From assembly GCF_903772925.1 (NCBI RefSeq), contig NZ_LR812090.1, positions 4,355,902 through 4,419,901 of the forward strand: a stretch of DNA of 64,000 nucleotides, read 5' to 3'. Position 1 is the first letter of the stretch, and each line of letters begins with the position of its first letter. This DNA comes from Alteromonas macleodii (lineage in GTDB: Bacteria; Pseudomonadota; Gammaproteobacteria; Enterobacterales; Alteromonadaceae). The notes beneath the pieces were generated by a model. That model was not told where the DNA came from and made no database searches. It saw nothing but the letters and a program-made list of their open reading frames with translations. Shown here one piece after another: positions 45,281 through 53,078 of this stretch. Position numbers and translations under genes: made by a program.

Positions 45281-46300
45281 CTAAAAATGAACGTTAATGC
45301 CTAATTCAGCAATAGTTTCTTGATAGTTCGCTCCATCTACACTCGATGCGTAATCTCCGTATTGAGTAGACAACCTTATATCTACATGTTCGTATACGGC
45401 GTAGTCTGCGCTCATTTCGACAAGGTGTCTGTCGTCTTCCCTACCTATACCTGAATCTTGGACTGAAGCGTAATCACGCATATCTAGCTGGTAAGCAACC
45501 GTGAGTTTAAGCGGCTTACTAAACACCGCAAATGGATAAGTGTAGGCAAGGTCAATTCCCTTACCTGCGTAATCGAACGCGTTGTCCTGCGCATCTTCAT
45601 TTTGGTATTTAAGCGCAATTTGAAAAAAGTCTTCACCTTCAAAAAAGTAAAACAGGTCGCTGCGTACGGCAACAGCTTCACTATCTCGAATTGGCGCGCC
45701 CTCAGGCCTATTCTCAAACTTCTTGTCGATAAGGTCGCTACTAATGCGTAAATAAGTTCTCTGCCCTAACAGTTTCCCCGCAGACAAACCATATTGTTGA
45801 TAGGTAAGAAAATCGCGCCCTTCAAGCGTAGCGCTGGCGTGATAGTAATGCGCACCTAGTTTTGCAAAGTCTAACGTATACTTAGTGCTTGCAGATAAAG
45901 TGGTAAGCCCAAGGTCGAACTCGCTGAGGGTTTGGTAACGGGTATCTGCCTGACTTATTGAGAGCTCATTTTCCCACTTGTTCGTGGGCTTCACTGAAAC
46001 TTTTAGCAGTGCTTTTGACTGTACAGCACTGTCGTCCACATTTGAATTTGTGTCGAGCTCACTGACACTTACATTACTGTCATGTCGATAGCCCAAATAA
46101 CCAGAGCCTGAAAACGAGATAGCTTGCTTCTCTTCACCTGTACTTCTTGCATCGTTAGTTACTTTTGACTGACCGTCGTTGCTTGCATAGGCTGTATTGC
46201 TGGCTATTAATGCGGTAGCCGCAGCAAGAGCTATGCATTTGCGACTATCCAGGGTAAATAAAGTTTTCTTGAGTGAACGTTGAAATGGTGTGGTTTTCAT
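45281..46300 (-). CDS. Outer-membrane beta-barrel protein
   Basis: A 339-residue protein with a signal peptide (cleavage near Ala-Tyr-Ala-Ser, about residue 40). Alternating amphipathic strands run to a C-terminal Gly-Ile-Asn-Val-His-Phe, the outer-membrane insertion mark. Roughly 12-14 strands can be drawn. I do not recognise a specific porin family. It resembles the barrel part of DUF560/SLAM-like proteins only loosely. It follows the repeat-protein gene by 113 bases on the same strand and may form its exit or anchoring channel, which is inference. Confidence 0.75.
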   Translation of the reverse strand: MKTTPFQRSLKKTLFTLDSRKCIALAAATALIASNTAYASNDGQSKVTNDARSTGEEKQAISFSGSGYLGYRHDSNVSVSELDTNSNVDDSAVQSKALLKVSVKPTNKWENELSISQADTRYQTLSEFDLGLTTLSASTKYTLDFAKLGAHYYHASATLEGRDFLTYQQYGLSAGKLLGQRTYLRISSDLIDKKFENRPEGAPIRDSEAVAVRSDLFYFFEGEDFFQIALKYQNEDAQDNAFDYAGKGIDLAYTYPFAVFSKPLKLTVAYQLDMRDYASVQDSGIGREDDRHLVEMSADYAVYEHVDIRLSTQYGDYASSVDGANYQETIAELGINVHF

Positions 46301-46370
46301 TATTGCTACCTACTACAGAGAAAGTGAAACTCGCTGTTTTCAGCTATGAATGGGTCGTGCGAGGAGGTCA

Positions 46371-46390
46371 GGAGGGAGTGCTCTCCCTCC
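46371..46390. other. GC-rich hairpin between repeat-protein and barrel genes
   Basis: Eight-base arms GGAGGGAG / CTCCCTCC around a 4-base loop, with no T-run. It may limit read-through or stabilise the upstream message. Confidence 0.5.
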
Positions 46391-46413
46391 CCCTAACGTT
46401 TTAGGTCCATAGG

Positions 46414-47385
46414 TTAAAGGCCCAACGCACCCGAGATATTTGAAGCGACGTTGTCGTTTACTGTGTTCTCTACAGTGTTTGCTACCGATGCCTCTACTGC
46501 GCTCTCTACAGTGTTCGCTACCGTGCTCTCTACCGTATTTCCTACCGTGCCCTCTACCGTACTCTCTACCGTATTTCCTACCGTGCTCTTGACCGTGCTG
46601 CCTACATTGCTTGCTACCGTTGCAGCAATCGCCCCGTCGACAGCGGTAGCGACAGTGCCAGTTACAGTATTGGTTACCGAACCCGTTACCGTGCTGTTCA
46701 CGGTACCCTCTACTGAGTTTTGAACGGTTCCAGAGGCCATGCTTGCTGCAGTGTTTTCTACTTCTCCTTCTGGTTCTGAATTCGGTTCAACAGTGCCTAA
46801 CGCTGACGGAAGAACTGATGTTGAACCAGATACGTTGCCCGTAAGCGTTCCTGCCACCGATGCTGTCATTGTATTCGCCGTGTCTGATGTCGCTAAAACA
46901 ACGCCTTCAAGAGAAGCTTGCGAGTTAGAAACCAGTGAAGATGCGACGCTTGTAGACAACTCTTGAGCGCTATTCACTAAGAAGCTAGTGTTTGAAGTAG
47001 TCGTTTGTGCTAGTTCACCTGCCGCGGCTTGATCTGAGCTGCCTTCGGTGCCGTCTTCAGTATTGGCTTCGTTACCGGCTTCAGGGGCTTGATTCAATTC
47101 TTGTCCGCTTGATAAGTCATTACCTGCTTGGCTTATCGATAGCTGCCCACTAGCGTTAGCTGAACTTTCGTTAGACATTTGGCTTTGTGTAACTGTTTCG
47201 CCTTGTGCCGATGTCTGCATACTTGATTGCGCAGCAGATTGCGTGTTTGCACCGTTTGTTACAGAAACCGATGTTGACGTTGAAGCATTAGCTGAAGTAT
47301 TTGCCGAAAAGGTTGCTTCTTGAGCCAACACTGACGTTGACGCCATACCTAAAGCCAATGCAATTGCAGTATTTAACTTTTTCAT
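46414..47385 (-). CDS. Secreted low-complexity protein with tetrapeptide repeats
   Basis: A 323-residue exported protein. The ATG at 47385 (with CGGAG about 10 bases upstream) gives a signal peptide ending Ser-Val-Leu-Ala, and an in-frame codon at 47478 would destroy it. Residues 22-200 are rich in Ser, Thr, Ala, Asn and Gln, and 220-319 consist of 25 uninterrupted four-residue units of type Thr-Val-x-(Asn/Ser/Gly). There is no Cys, Trp, Tyr or His. No family recognised. It could be an adhesive, fibre-forming or matrix protein. A candidate ECF promoter lies just upstream. Confidence 0.82.
   Translation of the reverse strand: MKKLNTAIALALGMASTSVLAQEATFSANTSANASTSTSVSVTNGANTQSAAQSSMQTSAQGETVTQSQMSNESSANASGQLSISQAGNDLSSGQELNQAPEAGNEANTEDGTEGSSDQAAAGELAQTTTSNTSFLVNSAQELSTSVASSLVSNSQASLEGVVLATSDTANTMTASVAGTLTGNVSGSTSVLPSALGTVEPNSEPEGEVENTAASMASGTVQNSVEGTVNSTVTGSVTNTVTGTVATAVDGAIAATVASNVGSTVKSTVGNTVESTVEGTVGNTVESTVANTVESAVEASVANTVENTVNDNVASNISGALGL
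46429..46728 (-). repeat. 25 degenerate 12-bp units encoding tetrapeptides
   Basis: Codes residues 220-319 of the repeat protein. Val (once Ile near the middle, and Ile at the end) occupies every fourth position without a break. Codons vary between units, so protein-level selection and not only recent DNA duplication maintains the pattern. Confidence 0.9.
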
Positions 47386-47420
47386 CCGATTATCTCCGTT
47401 TTTCATAAAGGACACTGAGA

Positions 47421-47447
47421 TAACGATTAGTCGAAAGGTTTTATTCC
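47421..47447 (-). promoter_or_regulatory. Candidate ECF promoter of the repeat-protein gene
   Basis: Minus strand: GGAATAAAA, then CGTTATC, with 17 bases between GGAAT and CGTT, one more than at the other two sites. Leader length (about 28 bases) equals that of the sigma operon. Confidence 0.5.
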
Positions 47448-47474
47448 TTTGTGGGAGATACTTTTTTGCGAAGA

Positions 47475-47504
47475 ACAAAAAAAGCCCTGTAAAAACAGGG
47501 CTTT
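47475..47504 (-). terminator. Terminator of the gene at 47512-48213
   Basis: A 10-bp stem (47495-47504 with 47481-47490) is followed on the minus strand by seven T. It separates this gene from the repeat-protein unit. Confidence 0.88.
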
Positions 47505-47511
47505 CTCAAAG

Positions 47512-48213
47512 CTATTTTTCTGAAGCAGTCATGCTCTTTTCCCACCAGGGAAGAGAGTAATCTATATTTTCGGGGTCGTAGGTTTTAGCATATTTCATTT
47601 TTACCGAACTCCAAAACGCGGCTTTGAAGACAGGGTCGTAAATGACAAACTCACCTTGTTCTCGATACTGCTCAAACAGTTTTTGGTAGGCACCTACAGG
47701 TGTTAAAGGATTATCCTGTTGAAACACCACATCACCGCCATAGGCTTCATACAGCGCTTTAGATACTTTCCAGCTTTTTGCCATACCTTCAGCCATTGCA
47801 AGACGGTATCGCTCTAGTTCTTCATCTTGATAAGTGCCATCACTATCTAAGTCAACGGTCCATAGCTTAATAACGGAATAAGCAGACTGAATTTCGCTGT
47901 CGTTAGGCTCTATGGCGTTTCTATTTGCGAAATCCGACAGTACAGATTCGGTAATTTTATTACCAAGCGCTCGTTGCGCCAAAATATCGCGTACTTCTTT
48001 TTCTGACTTGTCGGTGAGAATAGACTGAAAACGATCAATATCCGCCTGTGAAGGCTGTAGTTCGGTATTAGAAATAGATTTATTAAACAAACGAGCAATA
48101 ATCTCGTTTGCGGCTTGCGGTGTATTAATCCCAAGCGAAACTACTATGGCTGCAAATAGCACCATAGGAATTACGTTCGAACGCGTCACTTTGTATGCTT
48201 CCCTAAGTTCCAA
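47512..48213 (-). CDS. Hypothetical membrane-anchored protein, possibly SurA-N-like
   Basis: A 233-residue protein with one N-terminal membrane segment (residues about 14-32) and a helical periplasmic body. The stretch 50-120 (Ile-Asp-Arg-Phe-Gln-Ser-Ile-Leu, then Asp-Phe-Ala-Asn-Arg-Asn-Ala) resembles the SurA N-terminal chaperone fold in spacing, but no PPIase domain follows. It has its own terminator. Function unknown. Location beside the repeat protein is suggestive only. Confidence 0.65.
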   Translation of the reverse strand: MELREAYKVTRSNVIPMVLFAAIVVSLGINTPQAANEIIARLFNKSISNTELQPSQADIDRFQSILTDKSEKEVRDILAQRALGNKITESVLSDFANRNAIEPNDSEIQSAYSVIKLWTVDLDSDGTYQDEELERYRLAMAEGMAKSWKVSKALYEAYGGDVVFQQDNPLTPVGAYQKLFEQYREQGEFVIYDPVFKAAFWSSVKMKYAKTYDPENIDYSLPWWEKSMTASEK

Positions 48214-48315
48214 TAATTAGCACAAGCACAAGACACATTCATTTGTTATTGTAAGAATTTTCCGTTGTCTTGCGAAATGACATCTAACAGGCTTTATACT
48301 TTAGATTAGTTTTGC

Positions 48316-48732
48316 TTAAAATTCCACTTTCTTACGCATAGATTTTTTCGCGCCCTGTTGTTTTTTTACATCTAAACGACGGGCTTTAGCTGCTCGGCTT
48401 ACCTTAGTTTTTATACGCGGCTTTTGTTCTACGGTTGCCGCCTTTATCCACGCGACAAGACGCGCTAATGCATCTTCTCTATTTTGTTCTTGAGTGCGAA
48501 AATTTTGTGCTTTAAGTACAAAAACGCCTTCGTTAGTAACGCGACTATCTTTTGCATTCAGTAATTTGGCTTTAAGCTTATCGGGTAACGTCGACTTATT
48601 GATATCAAATCGCAGATGTATTGCGCTACTTACCTTATTAACGTTTTGCCCGCCGCTACCTTGAGCGCGAATAGCCTGAAGATCGGCCTCGCCCTCATCT
48701 ATCGAAATAGAGCGAGTTATCGGTAATTCCAT
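48316..48732 (-). CDS. arfB: Alternative ribosome-rescue factor ArfB
   Basis: A 138-residue peptidyl-tRNA hydrolase of the ArfB (YaeJ) type that frees ribosomes stalled on mRNAs without a stop codon. The catalytic Gly-Gly-Gln lies near residues 27-29 (Ser-Gly-Gly-Gln-Asn-Val-Asn-Lys). The C-terminal tail is Lys/Arg-rich, as required to enter the empty mRNA channel. Single-gene unit. Confidence 0.92.
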   Translation of the reverse strand: MELPITRSISIDEGEADLQAIRAQGSGGQNVNKVSSAIHLRFDINKSTLPDKLKAKLLNAKDSRVTNEGVFVLKAQNFRTQEQNREDALARLVAWIKAATVEQKPRIKTKVSRAAKARRLDVKKQQGAKKSMRKKVEF

Positions 48733-48878
48733 ATCAGTTCCTATATTTTTAGTGGCATGGCGTATTATTTTTCCTGCGTCTTCATGACGCTAATGACTTG
48801 CGACTATAACTCATCGCTTACTTGACCGTTAAAAGGTAACCCGATAGGTTAATTTCTCCCCTACCTTGGAAACACAAC

Positions 48879-49820
48879 ATGCTGACTACTTTACTTATCG
48901 TTATTTGTATCTTTGTAGGTCTTATTTGGTTTACTGCAAAAATGGATAGCAGCATAGAGTCATCGTTTAGGCCCTCGGGAAAACTTACTCCTGTCGAGGG
49001 AGGAATTATTCACTGGCAGAAACAAGGAAATGGGCCATCACTTGTACTCATCCACGGTTTACTGGGCAATAGTAACAATTTTAATGAATTAGCCAAAACC
49101 CTCGCGCAGCGCTACACGGTTTATTCTGTTGACCGCCCCGGTAGCGGTTTTTCTAGCCGATATAAAAACACATCAGCCAGCTTTGAGCAGCAAAGTAAAA
49201 TGTTATTAGAATGGATGAAAAAAGAAGGCATTGAAAAAGCGAGTATTGCGGGTCACTCAATGGGCGGCGGTATTGCATTAAGAATGGCGATTGATGCACC
49301 TAACGTCATTGAATCTGTATCATTGCTTTGCCCATTGACCACGCCACTTAAAGGCGGTGCCGGCCCACTTTCAATACTTTACATACCCAACGAATTTGTG
49401 CGCAATAGTGTAGCTAAAACCATTGCCAGCCCATTAAGGTCAAAGCTCGGTAGAAAACAAGTTGCGCAGATTTTTCATCCAGAACCTGTGTCTATCTCAT
49501 TCGCTGTTGAAGGAGGCGGGTTGCTTGCGCTTCATTCTCGCAGTTTTTATGAAGGAAGCCGAGATACTGTTTCAGCACAAGGCAGTTTGCATAGACAGCA
49601 GTCATCCTACGGTAAAATTCAATGTCCTGTAGGCGTCTTATATGGAGAAAAAGACACAATTTTAAACCCAAATGAGCATATTGAAGCTGTCACTTCGGCA
49701 ATAGACTCGGCTGTACAGAAAGTAATTCCTGACGCAGGGCACATGATACCTATCACTCAGGCGCAAACCTGTGCAGACTTTATTATCGAGATTGACAGTA
49801 AATCGCGACAGGTAGACTAA
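48879..49820 (+). CDS. Alpha/beta hydrolase with N-terminal membrane segment
   Basis: A 313-residue alpha/beta-fold hydrolase. An N-terminal hydrophobic segment (2-20) probably anchors it. The oxyanion motif is His-Gly-Leu-Leu-Gly (near 57-61), the nucleophile sits in Gly-His-Ser-Met-Gly-Gly (about residue 127), the acid in Gly-Glu-Lys-Asp (about 256) and the histidine in Asp-Ala-Gly-His-Met (about 288). Substrate unknown. It overlaps the convergent DUF2384 gene by four bases. Confidence 0.87.
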   Translation: MLTTLLIVICIFVGLIWFTAKMDSSIESSFRPSGKLTPVEGGIIHWQKQGNGPSLVLIHGLLGNSNNFNELAKTLAQRYTVYSVDRPGSGFSSRYKNTSASFEQQSKMLLEWMKKEGIEKASIAGHSMGGGIALRMAIDAPNVIESVSLLCPLTTPLKGGAGPLSILYIPNEFVRNSVAKTIASPLRSKLGRKQVAQIFHPEPVSISFAVEGGGLLALHSRSFYEGSRDTVSAQGSLHRQQSSYGKIQCPVGVLYGEKDTILNPNEHIEAVTSAIDSAVQKVIPDAGHMIPITQAQTCADFIIEIDSKSRQVD

Positions 49821-50251
49821 TGAAGCATAGCGCCCATTTTTGAAGTGTTAGCATTGTGAGAGAACTCAACAACAGTCAGTGCGCTTCCTCTACCAGTTTC
49901 AGACTGTTTCAATTTACGCAACTGGTCAGCTACTCGCTCAATACCATCATATTCCTTACACATTTCAAGAGGACTCGATTCAAGCGTAATATTGTAGCTA
50001 CTAAACCAAGTTTTCATTTGTTCACTGTCCCCTTCTGACAATGAAATGAGTAAATGATACATACGAATAAATGCAAGTTGCTTGCGATACTCTGCGGTAC
50101 CGCTTTCAAAACCAAGCAATGTGGTTTGTGCCAGTGACGAAGGAGAAATACCCATTATTTCAGAGGCTTGCTTGATATTTAAACCAAGTTCTTGATAAGC
50201 CCAAGTGAATGCTTTGGTTACTACACTGGTAGGGAATGGTGATCTATTCAT
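49817..50251 (-). CDS. DUF2384 (MbcA/ParS/Xre-type) protein, no toxin partner
   Basis: A 144-residue protein. The ATG at 50251 follows a GAGG about 8 bases upstream. The N-terminal helix-turn-helix-like part (about 10-45) is followed by a DUF2384 domain with Met-Lys-Thr-Trp-Phe and Ser-Pro-Leu-Glu-Met-Cys, the usual signature of antitoxins of RES-type toxins. No RES toxin lies nearby, so it is an orphan antitoxin or a stand-alone regulator. A palindrome at 50309-50338 may be its operator. Confidence 0.78.
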   Translation of the reverse strand: MNRSPFPTSVVTKAFTWAYQELGLNIKQASEIMGISPSSLAQTTLLGFESGTAEYRKQLAFIRMYHLLISLSEGDSEQMKTWFSSYNITLESSPLEMCKEYDGIERVADQLRKLKQSETGRGSALTVVEFSHNANTSKMGAMLH

Positions 50252-50308
50252 AATTTCGCCTCGTTTCATCAAACAATCTCAACAAGATGTTTTGCTAACT
50301 ATGCGATA

Positions 50309-50338
50309 TTTTGCGAAATGTGTACCAATTTCGCGAAA
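50309..50338. promoter_or_regulatory. Palindromic operator candidate upstream of the DUF2384 gene
   Basis: Arms TTTTGCGAAAT and ATTTCGCGAAA match at 10 of 11 positions around an 8-base spacer, about 60-90 bases before the start codon. Confidence 0.5.
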
Positions 50339-50435
50339 GACAAAAAAGTTGCGACCGATAATTGAGGCAAGGTTTACTACGTGCTGTTTATACAACACGT
50401 AGTAAAAGAGTGGGCTAACAATGGATAATTAAAAT

Positions 50436-50999
50436 TTACGCAGCAAGAATAGTGATTAGTTCTGCAAATGTAGGGCGCCCTTGAATATCTAGCGGCAAGC
50501 GCAGCTCTCTAGCAATATCACTCACACTGATAACACCCCGAACTTCGTGACTGTCTCTGTCCATCACCAAGCAGTGATGTTGCCCATAATCTTTAAGCGT
50601 CTCTATCACATCCCCCACCGATGAATGCGTTAGCTCTGTATAGTCAAAAGACATGAGCGACGTTTTAGGGCGCGTAAAATCGTGAACCGTTAATTCTTCG
50701 CGTTTAACTTTAAGCTCGCTTAAACGTTGTATGATTTGCTGTTCACCTACATCATGACTGGTAATAATCCCAATGAAACGATTTTCACTGTTCACCACCA
50801 GCATCATACGAACATGAGATTGACGCATAATCGACTCTACTTTTGTCGCGGGTGTTCGGGCATCTAGAACATGTGGTAGGTGCTGCTTAAAGTCTGTGAA
50901 AACAGCCATGGCAGATGAATTAACGGTAATGGTGTTTTCAACGACCGGCCATGCCAGTGTATCGATAGATTCGGTTTTATATAGATGTAAGGCGTGCAT
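50436..50999 (-). CDS. CBS-domain protein
   Basis: A 187-residue soluble protein consisting essentially of two CBS modules (about 45-105 and 115-180), with Ile-Gly-Ile-Ile-Thr-Ser-His-Asp and Gly-Val-Ile-Ser-Val-Ser-Asp-Ile marking their ends. Such pairs bind adenine nucleotides and regulate partner proteins. No partner is visible nearby. Confidence 0.88.
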   Translation of the reverse strand: MHALHLYKTESIDTLAWPVVENTITVNSSAMAVFTDFKQHLPHVLDARTPATKVESIMRQSHVRMMLVVNSENRFIGIITSHDVGEQQIIQRLSELKVKREELTVHDFTRPKTSLMSFDYTELTHSSVGDVIETLKDYGQHHCLVMDRDSHEVRGVISVSDIARELRLPLDIQGRPTFAELITILAA

Positions 51000-51043
51000 A
51001 CCTTTCTCCTAATCAAAAGTAAAAAAATAAGTTTTTTAAGTGA

Positions 51044-51394
51044 TTAAGTGAAAGAAGGCGGTCCTCGAATGATGTTAGCGCGCAGCTTGTTAGAGGCGTT
51101 TGTATCAACTGTTGACTTGGCCGAAAAGCGATATTTCTCAACGCTGTTGATAATATTAAATACTGGAAGGCCATCATCAATATCATCATCAGATATTTCA
51201 TAAGTACCGCTTTCACAGTTGCTAATAAGGGTTGAAAGCTCACTGGCGCTATTCCCTTGGCTCGCCATATTTCGAACACTTCTTTCCTCTCCCGAAACAG
51301 AGACGGTAATCAGTGATGAAAATAGCGCTGGCAACATAAAAGCCAGCAATACGTATGACACGCGCAAAGGGTACGTCCTCAACCAATAAAACAA
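51044..51394 (-). CDS. Small hypothetical exported protein ending Arg-Gly-Pro-Pro
   Basis: A 116-codon frame starting with TTG (a GTG 11 codons later is an alternative). It has one N-terminal membrane segment and a hydrophilic body with a single Cys. The C-terminal Arg-Gly-Pro-Pro is like the Arg-Ala-Pro-Pro of the small protein at 20526-20936. The ribosome site is poor. The other frames here are less protein-like. Function unknown. Confidence 0.45.
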   Translation of the reverse strand: MFYWLRTYPLRVSYVLLAFMLPALFSSLITVSVSGEERSVRNMASQGNSASELSTLISNCESGTYEISDDDIDDGLPVFNIINSVEKYRFSAKSTVDTNASNKLRANIIRGPPSFT

Positions 51395-51557
51395 GGTAAA
51401 GCTAGAAGCTATTTCTCAAACTTCCTATTTAAACTATAAGAGTATTTAACGCATTTAGTAGAGGGGTTTAGCGTATTTTATCGACCATTAAACGATGCTT
51501 TTTTACAGACTAGACGCTCGAACGGTTTTTTGGAAAAGCGATTGAAGTAAAATGAGT

Positions 51558-51585
51558 ATTAAAAAAGCCCCAACTTCGGGGCTTT
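51558..51585 (-). terminator. Terminator of the ndh gene
   Basis: An 8-bp stem (51578-51585 with 51564-51571) is followed by a T-run on the minus strand, 16 bases after the ndh stop. Confidence 0.88.
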
Positions 51586-51600
51586 CTTGTATGTCGGCGA

Positions 51601-52893
51601 TTAGTGAAGCTTTAGCTTAGGACTGATGGCCTGACTTAATTTTTTGACAAGGAGCTTTAGGGCGCCTTTGATTTTCCCGTGTACCGCAAATTGGTGCATA
51701 TTATACAAAGAGACGTATACCAGCTTAGCTAAGCGCCCTTCAATAAACATACTACTGTTAGATAACGAGCCCATTAAGCTTCCGACCGTGCTGTACTTAC
51801 TTAAATGAACCAGCGACCCATAATCTTTATAGGTAAAGTCTTTCGTGTCTTTTTGGGTAAATAGCGACGTTATATTATGTGCAACAATATCTGCCATTTG
51901 GTGAGCCGACTGCGCCCGAGGCGGCACCCACTTACCATTTTCTTGCTGGAAGCCACAGCAATCACCCAACACCCAGATGTTTTGCTGCGTTGTACTGCGA
52001 AGCTGCTTATCAACAAGGATCTGGTTCGCTCTATTTGTTTCAAAAAGCTCAAGCTTTGTTATGAAGTCTGGCGCTTTAACGCCTGCAGCCCACACCATTA
52101 AATCAGCGTCTATCCGTCCACCGTCTTTGGTGATTAACCCTTTAGCATCGGCTTCAGCGACCATGGTCTGTTCTTTTATATCTACACCCAGCTTATGCAG
52201 CGCTTTTCTTGCAGAGTTCGCAATACGCTCCGGCAGTGCCGGTAAAATTCGATCGCCCGCTTCCACTATAGAAATTTTTAGGCGAGAAGCAGACATCTCT
52301 GGCATGCCATAAGCCTTCGACAAATTCGCTACATGGTGAAGCTGAGCTGCCAGCTCAGTGCCCGTTGCCCCCGCACCAACAATAGCCACTTTAATTTTGG
52401 CGTCTTTGTCTTCTTGTTGATTGATTCGGATAAGCTGATTAAGAAGCGCTCTATGAAAGCGTTCAGCCTGCCTAAGTGAATCTAAGAAGTAGCAATGCTC
52501 TGCAACCCCTGGAGTACCAAAGTCGTTACTCACACTGCCTATGGCTAATACGAGTTGGTCGTATTGTATTTCCCGCTCAGGTAAAACCTGTGTACCTTCT
52601 TCGTCAATTAAAGGGGACAAGGTTATGGTTTGCGCTTGCGCATTAAGCGAGCACATTTCACCTAATTGGAAACGATAGTGATGAGCCGCAGCGTGAATTG
52701 CGTAGTCCACACCGTCTGAATGTTTATCAATTACACCGGCTGCCACTTCATGTAAGAGCGGCTTCCAGATATGGGTTCGACTGCGGTCGACAAGGGTAAT
52801 TTCGGCTTGTTTCTTTCTCCCGAGGGTGCGGCTTAAGCGACTGGCTAATTCAAGACCACCAGCACCGCCACCAACAATTACTATTTTTTGCAT
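51601..52893 (-). CDS. ndh: Type II NADH dehydrogenase
   Basis: A 430-residue membrane-associated flavoprotein that passes electrons from NADH to quinone without pumping protons. The N-terminal FAD-binding motif is Val-Gly-Gly-Gly-Ala-Gly-Gly-Leu-Glu, the NADH-binding motif Val-Gly-Ala-Gly-Ala-Thr-Gly-Thr-Glu lies near 170, and Val-Leu-Gly-Asp-Cys near 305. A basic/amphipathic C-terminus fits membrane attachment. I use the ATG at 52893; a TTG at 52911 is the alternative. It can supply quinol to cytochrome bd. Confidence 0.92.
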   Translation of the reverse strand: MQKIVIVGGGAGGLELASRLSRTLGRKKQAEITLVDRSRTHIWKPLLHEVAAGVIDKHSDGVDYAIHAAAHHYRFQLGEMCSLNAQAQTITLSPLIDEEGTQVLPEREIQYDQLVLAIGSVSNDFGTPGVAEHCYFLDSLRQAERFHRALLNQLIRINQQEDKDAKIKVAIVGAGATGTELAAQLHHVANLSKAYGMPEMSASRLKISIVEAGDRILPALPERIANSARKALHKLGVDIKEQTMVAEADAKGLITKDGGRIDADLMVWAAGVKAPDFITKLELFETNRANQILVDKQLRSTTQQNIWVLGDCCGFQQENGKWVPPRAQSAHQMADIVAHNITSLFTQKDTKDFTYKDYGSLVHLSKYSTVGSLMGSLSNSSMFIEGRLAKLVYVSLYNMHQFAVHGKIKGALKLLVKKLSQAISPKLKLH

Positions 52894-53078
52894 GGGTATA
52901 CCTATTAACAATCATTCCACCTATACCGCCTTACCGTTAAAAGCGCTATACATGGCATGACTGAAACCCATGCTGATGGCTACAGACTACGCCTGAAGCT
53001 CGTGGGGTACAAGCGGATCACGGCAATAGTCTGTATTTTTGGGACTAATAGTTATCTATTACATATATCTATTTAAAT

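Noticed and set aside
45270..45299. CATTAACG ... CGTTAATG repeat as a terminator between protease and barrel genes
   Set aside because: It overlaps the barrel stop codon and lacks a T-run on either strand.
46451..46966. Plus-strand frames with Val-Leu-Ser-Thr-Val-Phe repeats
   Set aside because: They mirror the tetrapeptide repeat of the minus-strand secreted protein, which has a signal peptide and ribosome site.
49817..50999. Toxin-antitoxin pair
   Set aside because: The neighbours of the DUF2384 gene are an alpha/beta hydrolase and a CBS protein, neither of which is a known toxin.
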